NCBI RefSeq assembly: GCF_019966535.1
Contig: NZ_JAIMID010000018.1
Location: 1-64,000 of the forward strand
Reading direction: 5' to 3'
Length of the DNA stretch: 64,000 nucleotides
Source: Mesobacterium pallidum
GTDB taxonomy: Bacteria; Pseudomonadota; Alphaproteobacteria; Rhodobacterales; Rhodobacteraceae
Part shown: in pieces, positions 8,192-17,073 of the stretch
Position numbering within the stretch: the first letter of the stretch is position 1
How the letters are laid out: each line of letters opens with the position of its first letter
Position numbers and translations under genes: made by a program
The notes under the pieces: generated by a model
Databases searched by the model: none
Told to the model about the DNA's origin: nothing
Seen by the model: the letters and a program-made list of their open reading frames with translations, nothing else

Positions 8192-10576
8192 TCAATGTGT
8201 TTGGTGTGTTTGAGGTGCGGACCCCGACGCCTGGACGGTTTCAGAATCCACCGGGTTCCGCCGATCACCTGCGCCGCCTTGGCCTTCGCTGATCCCTTCC
8301 AGCCGCGTCCGCTTGAGAAGCAGCGCATTGACGGCAACCAGCGCCGAGCTGCCCGACATGGCAATCGCGGCGACCGCAGGGCTGATGATCAGCGGGTAAA
8401 ACACACCTGCAGCCATCGGGAAGGCGATCACGTTGTAGGCCACCGCCCAGAACAGGTTCTGGTGCATCTTGCGCAAGGTGGCGCGAGATAGTTCGATCGC
8501 GCCCACGACATCGTAGGGATCGCTTTTCATCAGCACGACATCGGCGCTTTCCATCGCCACATCCGTGCCCGCGCCGATGGCAAAGCCGACATCGGCCTGG
8601 GTCAGCGCGGGCGCGTCGTTGACGCCGTCACCGACCATGCCCACCTTCTTGCCCTGGGCCTGAAGCTCCTTGACCTTCTCGGCCTTCTGACCCGGCAGCA
8701 CGTCGGCAAGCACCATGTCGATGCCAAGCTCGCCCGCGATCCGTCGCGCGGTGCCTTCGTTGTCGCCGGTCAGCATCGCGACCTCGACGCCGCGTTCGCG
8801 CAGCTTGACCACGGCGGCCATGGCGCTCGGGCGCGGTGCATCGGCGATGGCAATCAGCCCGAGCATCAGCCCGCCCTTCGCCACATGCACCACAGTGCGG
8901 CCCTCGCCCTTCAGGCGCTCGGCTTGGGCATCGAGCGCGCCAAGGTCGATGCCTTGCTCGTCCATCAACCGACGGTTGCCGACCAGCACCGGCTCGCCCG
9001 CGATCTCGGCGCGTGCGCCGCGGCCTTCGAGGTTCTCGAACCCGGCCATCTGCGGCACATCGAGCCCCTCGGCGCGCTGGACGATGGCCAGCGCCAGGGG
9101 GTGGTCTGATCCGCGATCGACAGAGGCCGCGGCGCGCAGCGCATCATCCTCAGTACTCCCGTCAGCCGCGACGAGTTCGACAACGCGCGGCTCGCCCATC
9201 GTCAGCGTGCCGGTCTTGTCGAAGACGATCACGTCGAGCTTGGTCGCATCCTCGAGCGCCCCGGCATTCTTGAACAGGATGCCGTGCTGCGCCCCCAACC
9301 CGGTGCCCACCATGACAGCCATCGGCGTGGCCAGCCCAAGCGCATCCGGGCAGGCGATGACGAAAACGGTGATCGTCAGTGTCAGCGCGAACAGCAGCGG
9401 CGATCCGATCCACCAGAACCAGACCGCGAAGGTGGCCAGCCCGATCACGATGGCGATGAGAACCAGCCATTGCGACGCCCGGTCGGCCAGAAGCTGTGCT
9501 GGTGCCTTGGAATTCTGCGCCTCCTGCACCAGCTTGACGATCTGCGCCAGCGCGGTGTCGGCGCCGACCTTGGTGGCGCGGTAGCGGAACGTGCCGCTTT
9601 TGTTGATCGTGGCCCCGATGACGGTATCGCCCACGGCCTTGTTCACCGGCATCGATTCGCCCGTCAGCATCGACTCGTCCACCAGCGACGATCCTTCCAA
9701 AACCTCGCCATCCACCGGGATTTTGTTGCCGGGGCGGATCACCACCGTTTCGCCCTGAAGCACATCGGAGGTCGGCACCTCGATCTCCTGCCCGTCGCGG
9801 ATCACCGTGGCCATCGGTGGCGCGAGATCGAGCAACGCCCGGATCGCCGCGGAGGCACCGGCGCGCGCCCGCATTTCCAGCCAGTGGCCCAGCAGGATGA
9901 AGACCAGCAGGACCGCGACCGCCTCGTAGAACTGCACGCCGGGAAAAAAGAAGGTCGAGCCGACGCTGAACACATATCCCGTGCCGACCGACAGCACGAC
10001 CAGCACGGCCATGTTGAGGATGCCGTTCCTCAGTGCCCGCCATGCCGCCACGAAAAACGGCCAGCTCGGCCAGACAACGGCCGCGCTTCCGAGAATGAAC
10101 AGCCACAGGTCCAGCCTCAGGCCGAAAGGCGGTGCCGGGGGCGCGAACATGCCGGCCATCGGCGAGTAGATGAAGATCGGGATGGTAAAGAGCAGCGCCA
10201 CCCAGAACCGGTTGCGCATGTCGCGGACCATGTCGGCCATCTCCATGCCGCCGCCGTGACCCATCTCATGGGCCATCGCGTCCTTGGCAACGGGCCCTGT
10301 CGCGCCATGCGCCGCGTGGTCTTCATGGCCGGTGTGGTCCATCTGGCAGATATGGTTCGGCATACGCTCTCCGGCGCAGTGAAAGCCGCAGGCGTCGATC
10401 GCCTTGCGCAGCGCCCCCGCGCCCACCGCCGTTTCGTCGTACTGCACTGTCACACTGGCAGACGCAGGGTTCGCTTCGGCCCGATGCACGCCGTCGAGGG
10501 CGGATACATGACGTTCGACCGCGAGATGATCGAGTTCCTCGAACAATCCGCGGACCTCAAGGGTCAAGGTTTTCAA
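8192..10576 (-). CDS. Cu-type P1B ATPase with CPD motif and Cys-less HMA-like N-terminus
   Basis: 794 residues. Heavy-metal P-type ATPase, probably moving a copper-like ion out of the cytoplasm. Order: HMA-like ferredoxin fold (1-67) whose usual CxxC position is occupied by LFEEL; a His/Met-rich linker (about 73-115); transmembrane helices; TGES actuator; phosphorylation motif DKTGTLT (Asp453); GDGVNDAP hinge; C-terminal Met/His-poor tail. The TM metal-site motif reads CPD (409-411) rather than CPC or CPH. The last residues run into the short gap before the YfcC gene (17 nt). Preceded by nuoN with an 83-nt gap. General class is certain; the transported metal is open because two canonical Cys sites are altered. 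Confidence 0.85.
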   Translation of the reverse strand: MKTLTLEVRGLFEELDHLAVERHVSALDGVHRAEANPASASVTVQYDETAVGAGALRKAIDACGFHCAGERMPNHICQMDHTGHEDHAAHGATGPVAKDAMAHEMGHGGGMEMADMVRDMRNRFWVALLFTIPIFIYSPMAGMFAPPAPPFGLRLDLWLFILGSAAVVWPSWPFFVAAWRALRNGILNMAVLVVLSVGTGYVFSVGSTFFFPGVQFYEAVAVLLVFILLGHWLEMRARAGASAAIRALLDLAPPMATVIRDGQEIEVPTSDVLQGETVVIRPGNKIPVDGEVLEGSSLVDESMLTGESMPVNKAVGDTVIGATINKSGTFRYRATKVGADTALAQIVKLVQEAQNSKAPAQLLADRASQWLVLIAIVIGLATFAVWFWWIGSPLLFALTLTITVFVIACPDALGLATPMAVMVGTGLGAQHGILFKNAGALEDATKLDVIVFDKTGTLTMGEPRVVELVAADGSTEDDALRAAASVDRGSDHPLALAIVQRAEGLDVPQMAGFENLEGRGARAEIAGEPVLVGNRRLMDEQGIDLGALDAQAERLKGEGRTVVHVAKGGLMLGLIAIADAPRPSAMAAVVKLRERGVEVAMLTGDNEGTARRIAGELGIDMVLADVLPGQKAEKVKELQAQGKKVGMVGDGVNDAPALTQADVGFAIGAGTDVAMESADVVLMKSDPYDVVGAIELSRATLRKMHQNLFWAVAYNVIAFPMAAGVFYPLIISPAVAAIAMSGSSALVAVNALLLKRTRLEGISEGQGGAGDRRNPVDSETVQASGSAPQTHQTH

Positions 10577-10659
10577 TGTCGGCTCCTATCGGTACATCCT
10601 TGCGGTCGCGAAGGACCGTCAAGGTGATAGACGTCGCCCACCTTCGAGCCTTACAGCGA

Positions 10660-12018
10660 TCACCCCGGAAACACCCCGGCAAGCAATCCCATGAACAGCG
10701 TGACCAGCGCGGTCGCGCCCAGCACGATCATCAGCGGCGGCGCCGGGGCGGCGCTGTCCTGACCGGCCTCGCGTGGCTGATACATCGGCACCACGATGCG
10801 CAGGTAGACCGCCAGCGCCAGTACGCTGTTGAGAATACCGATCACCGCCAGCCACAGATAACCCGCCTCGATCGCCGCACCGAAGAGCAGCACCTTGCCG
10901 ACAAAGCCGAAAAGCGGCGGAATGCCCGTCAGTGACAGCAGGAACACCACCATCGCTACGCCGATCACAGGGCGCGCGCGGCCGAAGCCCCGGAAGTCGT
11001 CGAGGCTGCGCCCTGCGACCATGATCACCGCGAAGGCGCCGAGATTCATCGCCACATAGGCCGCGCCGAACACGATCACCGAGGGCAGCGCCAGCGAGCC
11101 CGGCCCCAGATCCACGATCCCCATCATGAAATAACCCGCCTGCGCCACCGACGAATAGGCCAGCAGGCGCACCACGTTGCTTTGCACCAGCGCCGCCAGG
11201 TAGCCGAACGTCATCGTCATGGCGGCGATTAGCGCGACCACCATCGGCCAGCCGGTGCTGACCGGCAGGTCGCGCAAGATCTGCGCGAAGGCGAAGATTG
11301 CCGCGACCTTGGTAATTACCGACAGATAGGCGGCCACGGACATCGGCGCGCCGTCATAGGCGTCGGGTGCCCAGAACTGGAACGGCACCAGCGCCGCCTT
11401 GTAGCCCAGCCCGATCAGCACCGCGGTCAGCCCGGCCAGCGCGATCAGCGTCCTGCCCTCCAGCCGGCCCAGCTCGGAAAAGAGCGTCGAGCCGGTGCCG
11501 CCGAACCAGAAGCTCAGCCCGTAGATCATCACCGACCCGGTGACGGACCCGAAGACCAGATATTTCATCGCGGCCTCGGTCGCCGGATCGTCGCGCGGCC
11601 AGGCGACCAGCGCGAAGGAGCCAAGCCCGGTCAGCACCACGCCCAGCACCAGCATCATCATGTCGCCGCCGCCCGACAGCATCAGCGCCCCCAGCGTCAC
11701 CAGGCACAGCAGCGCGTAGACGCTGCCCTCGCGGTCCTTTCCGGCAATCTCGGCGCGCGCCATCAGAAGGGCGAGCGCGGTGCCGGGCAACAGGATCAGC
11801 TTGGCCCAGGCCGACAGCAGGTCGATCCGGTAGGTGCCGCCGAACACGCTGGTATCTGTCTCCAGCAGCGGCAGGGTCAGCGCGGTTGCCAGTCCCAGCC
11901 CGATCACCCCGATGCCGAGGGCAAGCCGCGGCGCGCGCAGCATCTCGGACACCAGCATGAGCACCACGGTCACCGCCAGCAGCATTTCCGGGATCAGCAG
12001 GGAAAGATCGCGGGCCAT
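10660..12018 (-). CDS. nuoN: Complex-I-like membrane subunit NuoN
   Basis: 452 residues, antiporter-like membrane subunit with about 14 hydrophobic segments. Conserved channel elements are visible: GLGYKAALVPFQFWAPDAYDGAP carries the TM7 Lys, and SVITKVAAIF a second membrane Lys. The start overlaps the nuoM stop by one base (TGATG). Normal nuoN length is about 480, so this one is slightly short but complete. It is the last nuo gene and is followed by a Cu-type ATPase. In complex I this subunit forms a proton half-channel; the same is expected here, but the driving reaction is unknown. Confidence 0.9.
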   Translation of the reverse strand: MARDLSLLIPEMLLAVTVVLMLVSEMLRAPRLALGIGVIGLGLATALTLPLLETDTSVFGGTYRIDLLSAWAKLILLPGTALALLMARAEIAGKDREGSVYALLCLVTLGALMLSGGGDMMMLVLGVVLTGLGSFALVAWPRDDPATEAAMKYLVFGSVTGSVMIYGLSFWFGGTGSTLFSELGRLEGRTLIALAGLTAVLIGLGYKAALVPFQFWAPDAYDGAPMSVAAYLSVITKVAAIFAFAQILRDLPVSTGWPMVVALIAAMTMTFGYLAALVQSNVVRLLAYSSVAQAGYFMMGIVDLGPGSLALPSVIVFGAAYVAMNLGAFAVIMVAGRSLDDFRGFGRARPVIGVAMVVFLLSLTGIPPLFGFVGKVLLFGAAIEAGYLWLAVIGILNSVLALAVYLRIVVPMYQPREAGQDSAAPAPPLMIVLGATALVTLFMGLLAGVFPG

Positions 12019-13478
12019 CAGAATTGCAGCGCCCGCATCGTTGCATCCATCATGCCCAGCAGCCAGGACGGCGCGACGCCGATCAGCACGATCAGGACCA
12101 ACAGCGGCACGATGGCCAGCTTTTCACCGCGGTCAAGATCGGGCATGTCGGCCCATTTCCCGTTCCGCTCTCCGAGAAAGACCGCCGCAATGGCCCGCAG
12201 GTAGAGACCCGCGGTGATCACGATGGCGAGGATCGCCGCGATAGCCCAGGGCTGGGCGTTGAGCGTGGCCAGGAATATCTGGAACTCGGCCGGGAAATGC
12301 GCCAGACCCGGCAGCCCGAGCGACGCGAAGACCGACAGGATGAACGCCCAGCCCAGCCAGGGCACCTGCCCCAGCAAACCGCCGAAGCCGGCCATCTCGC
12401 GGCTGTGGGCGCGGCTTTGCAACATCCCGACGAGAAAGAACAGCGACCCGGTGACGATCCCGTGGCTGACCATCTGGAGCGCCGCGCCGTTCAGCGCCAC
12501 CGCACGCAGATCGGCGTCGATGGTCAGCGCCGCCACCGCGACGGCCATCACCACATAGCCCATGTGGTTGACCGACGTGTAGGCGATCATCTTTTTCAGG
12601 TCGGATTGCGCCAGCGCCGCGAAGGCGCCGTAGATCGCGCTGAACACCCCGAAGGCCAGCACCACCTGACCGGCCTGCGCAAAGGCCTCGGGCGTCATTT
12701 GCAGGGCAAAGCGGATCAGCCCGTAGGTGCCGAATTTCAGCATCACCCCGGCGAGGATGACGCTGCCCACAGTCGGTGCCTGGACATGCGCGGCGGGAAG
12801 CCAGGTGTGCACCGGAAACGCCGGGATCTTGACCGCGAAGGTGAACAGCATCGCGACCAGCGCCAGCATCGCCGCGAGGCCGGTCAGCGGCGGCATGTCG
12901 ATCCAGAGCCGCATGTCGAAACTGCCGGTGGCCAGAAATAGCCCGATGATCGCCAGCAGCAGTGGCAGCGATCCCAGCAGCGTGTAGATGAAGAACATCA
13001 GGCCCGCACGCTGACGCTCCTCGTAGCCCCAGCCGACAATCATGAAATACATGCCCACCAGCGAAACCTCGAAAAAGACGTAGAAGAGCAGCGCATCGAG
13101 TGCCGCGAAGGTGCCGATGGACGCGGTTTCCAGCATCAGCATCAGCACCACGAAGACTGCCGGGCGGTCGGTGATCCGGGCCGCATAGATCGACGACAGG
13201 AAGAACAGCAGCGATGTCATCAGGATCAGCGGCAGGCTCAGCCCGTCGATGCCCAGCCGGTAGGCGGCGCCGATCGCCGGGATCCAGGCGATTTCCTCGA
13301 CCTGGGCAAAACCGCCGGGCAGCGTACCGCGCGCCCAGATCGCCAGCGTTACCAGAAAGGTCAGCCCCGTCGTGCCGATGGAAATGCCGTGTGCTGTGCG
13401 GGCTGACTTGCGGGGAAGTGCCAGCAGCAGCAGACCGCCAAGCAGGGGCAGGAAAACGGAGAGCGAGAGAAGGGGCAT
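12018..13478 (-). CDS. nuoM: Complex-I-like membrane subunit NuoM
   Basis: 486 residues, antiporter-like subunit. Key complex I residues are visible: the TM5 Glu in FYVFFEVSLVGMY, the TM7 Lys in FAVKIPAFPVHTWLPAAH, the next Lys in GVMLKFGTYG, and the SHGIVTGSLFFLVG helix. The start at 13478 is the ATG after nuoL (17-nt gap); the longer in-frame extension only shadows nuoL. Sequence is well within the normal NuoM family, so proton translocation through this subunit should be possible. Confidence 0.92.
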   Translation of the reverse strand: MPLLSLSVFLPLLGGLLLLALPRKSARTAHGISIGTTGLTFLVTLAIWARGTLPGGFAQVEEIAWIPAIGAAYRLGIDGLSLPLILMTSLLFFLSSIYAARITDRPAVFVVLMLMLETASIGTFAALDALLFYVFFEVSLVGMYFMIVGWGYEERQRAGLMFFIYTLLGSLPLLLAIIGLFLATGSFDMRLWIDMPPLTGLAAMLALVAMLFTFAVKIPAFPVHTWLPAAHVQAPTVGSVILAGVMLKFGTYGLIRFALQMTPEAFAQAGQVVLAFGVFSAIYGAFAALAQSDLKKMIAYTSVNHMGYVVMAVAVAALTIDADLRAVALNGAALQMVSHGIVTGSLFFLVGMLQSRAHSREMAGFGGLLGQVPWLGWAFILSVFASLGLPGLAHFPAEFQIFLATLNAQPWAIAAILAIVITAGLYLRAIAAVFLGERNGKWADMPDLDRGEKLAIVPLLVLIVLIGVAPSWLLGMMDATMRALQF

Positions 13479-13495
13479 GGCGGGCTCGTCTTTCT

Positions 13496-15391
13496 TCAGG
13501 AGTATAGCGGTGCCGCAAGCAGCAGCACGACAATGAGGGCGATCCCCATGACGGTCAGGGCGAGTTCGCGGTGGATCAGCCCGCTTTGCAGCAGACGCAG
13601 GCGGCGGCCAGCGGCGACGGTTCGGTGAACAAGGCCGAAAATCAGCCCGTCGATGCCGTTCTTGTCGGTGTCCTCGGCGCGGTCGCCCAGCCGCAGGTTC
13701 AGGCGTCCGAACGCAAGCGTGCCGGCATGGATGCGCTGTTCCGCGCGCTCGACCCCCGATGCGCTGCCGAAGCCCACAGCCCGCACGAGCCCCAGCTGGG
13801 CGGCCAGCAGGCGTTGTTCGAACCGTTCGCAGGCAGCGGCGGTGGCGAGCGCGGGGCGCAGGATCAGCGCATCCATGCCGCCCGCGAGCGCGAAGCCGCT
13901 CTGCGCCAAGGGCAACATCGGGCCGAGCAGGCGCGCCGGGCCCAGGAACCAGCCGAGCGCGAGGCCGACTAGTGCCGCCGCGAGGCCAAGGATCATCGCG
14001 GTACCCTCGGGGGGCAATTCGGCACCGAGGCCATGTTCCAGCGGCGCGAATGCGGCCCCCAGCCCGACAGCCAGCGCCGCCAGCGGGGCCATCCCGGCCC
14101 CCATCCAGCCGATCCCCTTGCCGGAAACGGGCCGCGCCGCGCCGCCCCAAAGCACCCTTAGCGCCCGCGCCATGTAGGTGCCTGTCAGCACCGTTCCGGC
14201 CAGCGCCAGCGGGACCAGCCAGGCGGCCCCCGGCGCCGCGAGCGCGGCGGCGATGATCGCGTCTTTGGAAAAGAAGCCGGCCAGTGGCGGGATACCCGCC
14301 AGCGCCAGCGCGGCAAGGGCGAAGGCGGCAAAGACCAGCGGCCGCGCCCGGCCCGCGCCGGCCACTGCGTCCATATAGGTGCTGTCGCGGTCGTGCTGGA
14401 ACACCCCTGCCCCGAGGAACAGCGTGCTCTTGATCGCGGCATGGGCGATCAGATGCAGCAGCGCCGCCACCGGCACGCCCGCGCCCACCGCCAGCAGCAT
14501 CAGCCCGTACTGGCTCGAGGTCGAGGCGGCTAGCAGCCGCTTCAGGTCACGCTCGGCCAGCGCGATCAGCCCGGCGACGACAGCCGTGACGCCGCCCACC
14601 AGCCCGACCGCCAAGAGCGCGCCTGCGGGCAGCATCGGCGCCACCCGAATCAGCAGGATCGCGCCCGCCGCCACCAGCGTCGCCGAGTGCAGCAGTGCCG
14701 AAACCGGCGTTGGCCCCGCCATCGCGCGCTGCAACCAGTCCTGCAACGGCACCTGCGCCGACTTGCCCATCGCGCCGACCAGCAGCAACAGCCCCGCCAC
14801 CAGCGCGGGCGTGCCGGTAATCGCCAGCGTGGCCTGGATTTCCGAAGTTCCGGCCCAGCCGATCAGCACGAATATCCCGAGATAGAGACCCAGATCGGCG
14901 CTGCGCGTGTAGAGAAACGCCCGCGTCGCGGCGGCGGGCACGCCCGCGCGGCCGTGCCAGAACCCGATCAGCAGATAGCTGGAAAAGCCGATCAGTTCCC
15001 ACGCGGCAAGAAGGGTGATCCAGTCGCCTGCCAGCACCAGCGCCTGCATCGCCGCAACGAAGAGCAGCACCGTGCCGAAGAAGCGCGGCCTGTCTGGGTC
15101 CGCGCGCATGTATCCCGCGGCATAGACCAGCACGCCGAAGGCGACAGTGGCGACCAGGGCCGAGAACACCGCCGTCAGCGGCTCCGCGCTGAGGATCAGC
15201 GGCATTCGTGGCAATCCGGAAAGGACCAGTTGCGCCGCGTTCCCGCCGAACGTGCCCGCCAGCAGGGCCAGCGCCGCCGCGAAACCGATGCCGATGCCGG
15301 TCAGCGCGATCGCCTCGGGCGCGCGGCGCAAGGCCAGCACGGCAAGCCCCGCCAATAGCGGCGCGGCAATGATGAGGGCCAGCAGCGTCAT
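13496..15391 (-). CDS. nuoL: Complex-I-like membrane subunit NuoL
   Basis: 631 residues, the largest antiporter-like subunit, with the C-terminal extension expected for the lateral helix. Seen: TM5 Glu in LLAAWELIGFSSYLL, TM7 Lys in GAMGKSAQVPLQDWL, and AMAGPTPVSALLHSATLV. The C-terminal third (after about residue 480) is very Ala/Leu/Arg-rich and less conserved, but ends in a final hydrophobic helix. The start overlaps the nuoK stop by 4 nt. Together with M and N it gives a full set of three antiporter-like subunits. Confidence 0.92.
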   Translation of the reverse strand: MTLLALIIAAPLLAGLAVLALRRAPEAIALTGIGIGFAAALALLAGTFGGNAAQLVLSGLPRMPLILSAEPLTAVFSALVATVAFGVLVYAAGYMRADPDRPRFFGTVLLFVAAMQALVLAGDWITLLAAWELIGFSSYLLIGFWHGRAGVPAAATRAFLYTRSADLGLYLGIFVLIGWAGTSEIQATLAITGTPALVAGLLLLVGAMGKSAQVPLQDWLQRAMAGPTPVSALLHSATLVAAGAILLIRVAPMLPAGALLAVGLVGGVTAVVAGLIALAERDLKRLLAASTSSQYGLMLLAVGAGVPVAALLHLIAHAAIKSTLFLGAGVFQHDRDSTYMDAVAGAGRARPLVFAAFALAALALAGIPPLAGFFSKDAIIAAALAAPGAAWLVPLALAGTVLTGTYMARALRVLWGGAARPVSGKGIGWMGAGMAPLAALAVGLGAAFAPLEHGLGAELPPEGTAMILGLAAALVGLALGWFLGPARLLGPMLPLAQSGFALAGGMDALILRPALATAAACERFEQRLLAAQLGLVRAVGFGSASGVERAEQRIHAGTLAFGRLNLRLGDRAEDTDKNGIDGLIFGLVHRTVAAGRRLRLLQSGLIHRELALTVMGIALIVVLLLAAPLYS

Positions 15392-15699
15392 CCCTTCAAC
15401 TCGCGCGCTTCTTCCATCTCGACCGATCCGCGGACCCGGAAGCGCGCGATGGCGATGCCGAAGCCGACCGCCATTTCCACCGCCATCACCGCCATCACGA
15501 TCAGCACGAACATCTGCGCCGCCGGCTCATCGGGATGCAGATAGCGCCAGAAGGCCACGATGTTGACCAGCGCCGCGGCAAGGATCAACTCGACCCCCAT
15601 GAGGATCATCACTAGGTTCGTCTGGCTCAGCGCGCCATAGAGGCCGACGCCGAACAGCCCGGCCCCGACGCTGAGCGCGATCATCAGTTCAAGGATCAT
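15388..15699 (-). CDS. nuoK: Complex-I-like membrane subunit NuoK
   Basis: 103 residues, three transmembrane helices, normal NuoK length. Both functional membrane glutamates are visible, in MGVELILAAALVN and in MAVEMAVGFGIAI. The final 15 residues are a charged cytoplasmic tail. It overlaps nuoJ upstream and nuoL downstream by 4 nt each, so the three are translationally coupled. Confidence 0.92.
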   Translation of the reverse strand: MILELMIALSVGAGLFGVGLYGALSQTNLVMILMGVELILAAALVNIVAFWRYLHPDEPAAQMFVLIVMAVMAVEMAVGFGIAIARFRVRGSVEMEEARELKG

Positions 15700-16220
15700 T
15701 TGCGCTGCTCCGCGTTGGGCACGATGGCGACCATCGTCGCGGCCACCATCGCGGTCAGGATCGTCAGGCCCGCCGACTGGAAGACGAGCATCGACCGGCC
15801 CAAGAGTTCGCGCCCCAGCGCCTGGGCCTGTTCATGCGCACCGGGCACCGACAGCGCGACGGGGCCCCAATCGGGCAGCCAGACCAGCATCAGCGCCGCC
15901 AGAAGGCCGATGCCCCCCGCCCAGAGCGACAGGCGTTTCTGGTGGGTCATGTCCATTTCGCCCAGGCCGCCGGGATCCATCATGAACATCACCATGAAGA
16001 TCGCCATGACGCTCATCTCCGTGGCCATCATCATGATCTGCAACACGCCGAGGAACTCGGCCTGCATCACAAGGAACAGGGCGCCCACCGCCGTCTGCGA
16101 GAACAGCAGCGCCAGCGCCGAGCGCACCATCGAATGGGTGCGGAAGACGACGATGCCGAACCAGACCGCGGCCGCGCCGAAAAAGACGAGAAAGATCATC
16201 TGGACGGTCAATCCGGTCAT
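15696..16220 (-). CDS. nuoJ: Complex-I-like membrane subunit NuoJ
   Basis: 174 residues, five predicted membrane helices, with the NuoJ-type helix LGVLQIMMMATEMSVMAIFMV. The start at 16220 (MTGLTVQ) is chosen because it would overlap the ancestral nuoH stop as ATGA; a longer frame runs into the IS element. An IS element inserted 14 nt upstream (16235) now separates it from nuoH, which probably removes translational coupling and may reduce expression of nuoJ to nuoN unless the element supplies a promoter. Confidence 0.9.
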   Translation of the reverse strand: MTGLTVQMIFLVFFGAAAVWFGIVVFRTHSMVRSALALLFSQTAVGALFLVMQAEFLGVLQIMMMATEMSVMAIFMVMFMMDPGGLGEMDMTHQKRLSLWAGGIGLLAALMLVWLPDWGPVALSVPGAHEQAQALGRELLGRSMLVFQSAGLTILTAMVAATMVAIVPNAEQRK

Positions 16221-16234
16221 ATCGGCACCACTAG

Positions 16235-17073
16235 GGTCTGGACTCATTGAGTTTCAAAGCCAGTAGATGACGGCTGCGGCGAGAGCGATGGCTGAGAGGA
16301 AGACCTTCGGGCACCTGTCGTAGCGGGTCGCCACACGCCGCCAGTCCTTCAGCCTGCCGAACATGATCTCGATCCGGTTGCGCCGTTTGTAGCGACGTTT
16401 GTCGTACTTCACAGGTTTCTTGCGCTGCTTTCGACCGGGGATACATGCGCGTATCCCTTTGTCTTGCAACGCTTCTCGGAACCAATCGGCATCATAGCCG
16501 CGATCCCCGAGCAACCATTTGACGTTTGGCAAGCTGCTGAGCAAGGCGCGTGCCCCGATGTAGTCGCTCACCTGTCCGGCGGTTACGAACAGATCAAGCG
16601 GGCGGCCCTTGCTGTCGCAAATGGCATGCAACTTGGTGTTCATGCCGCCCTTGGTACGGCCGATCAGACGTCCACGCCCCCTTTTTTGACGCCCATGCTG
16701 GTCGCTGTCCGGTGGGCTTTGAGATACGTGGCATCGATCATCACGGTGTTCTTTTCACCGTGCCTGGCGGCCAGCCCCGCCATCATCCGGGCAAAGACGC
16801 CTTTGTCGCTCCATCGTTTCCAGCGATTGTATAGCGTCTTGTGTGGACCGTAGGCTGCAGGCGCGTCGCGCCATCTTAAGCCATTGCGATTGATGAAAAT
16901 AATCCCACTGAGGACGCGTCTGTCATCAACGCGTGGCTTGCCATGGGACTTCGGGAAAAAGGGTTCAAGACGTGCCATCTGCGCGTCCGTAAGCCAGAAT
17001 AGATCAGACATGTCACCGCTCGGTTTTCGAACCGTGAATCACGTACCCAAGCGGAAATCAATGGGTCCAGACC
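16235..17073 (-). mobile_element. IS5-family (IS427-type) insertion sequence, 839 bp
   Basis: Complete element with 16-bp terminal inverted repeats, GGTCTGGACTCATTGA at the left end and GGTCTGGACCCATTGA (read inward) at the right, differing at one base. It is flanked by a CTAG target duplication at 16231-16234 and 17074-17077. It encodes a two-part transposase on the - strand. It sits exactly at the nuoH/nuoJ junction, in the same orientation as the nuo genes. Near-perfect ends and intact target repeats indicate a recent insertion. Confidence 0.93.
16254..17011 (-). CDS. IS427-type transposase, two ORFs joined by -1 frameshift
   Basis: The first ORF (17011 down to 16664, 115 residues) carries the N-terminal DNA-binding DUF4096-like part (LFWLTDAQMARLEPFFP) and the first catalytic Asp in VMIDATYLKAH. 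The second, in the -1 frame (from about 16690 to 16254), holds the second Asp in LLGDRGYDADWF and the Glu in NRIEIMFGRLKDWRR. An A6G run (AAAAAAGGGGG on the coding strand, about 16678-16690) is a typical slippery site for programmed -1 frameshifting, giving the fused DDE transposase. The ORFs look intact, so the element may still be active. Confidence 0.9.

Noticed and set aside
9284..10627. 447-residue + strand frame antisense to the CPD ATPase
   Set aside because: Shadow of a P-type ATPase; rich in Arg, His and Gln without motifs.
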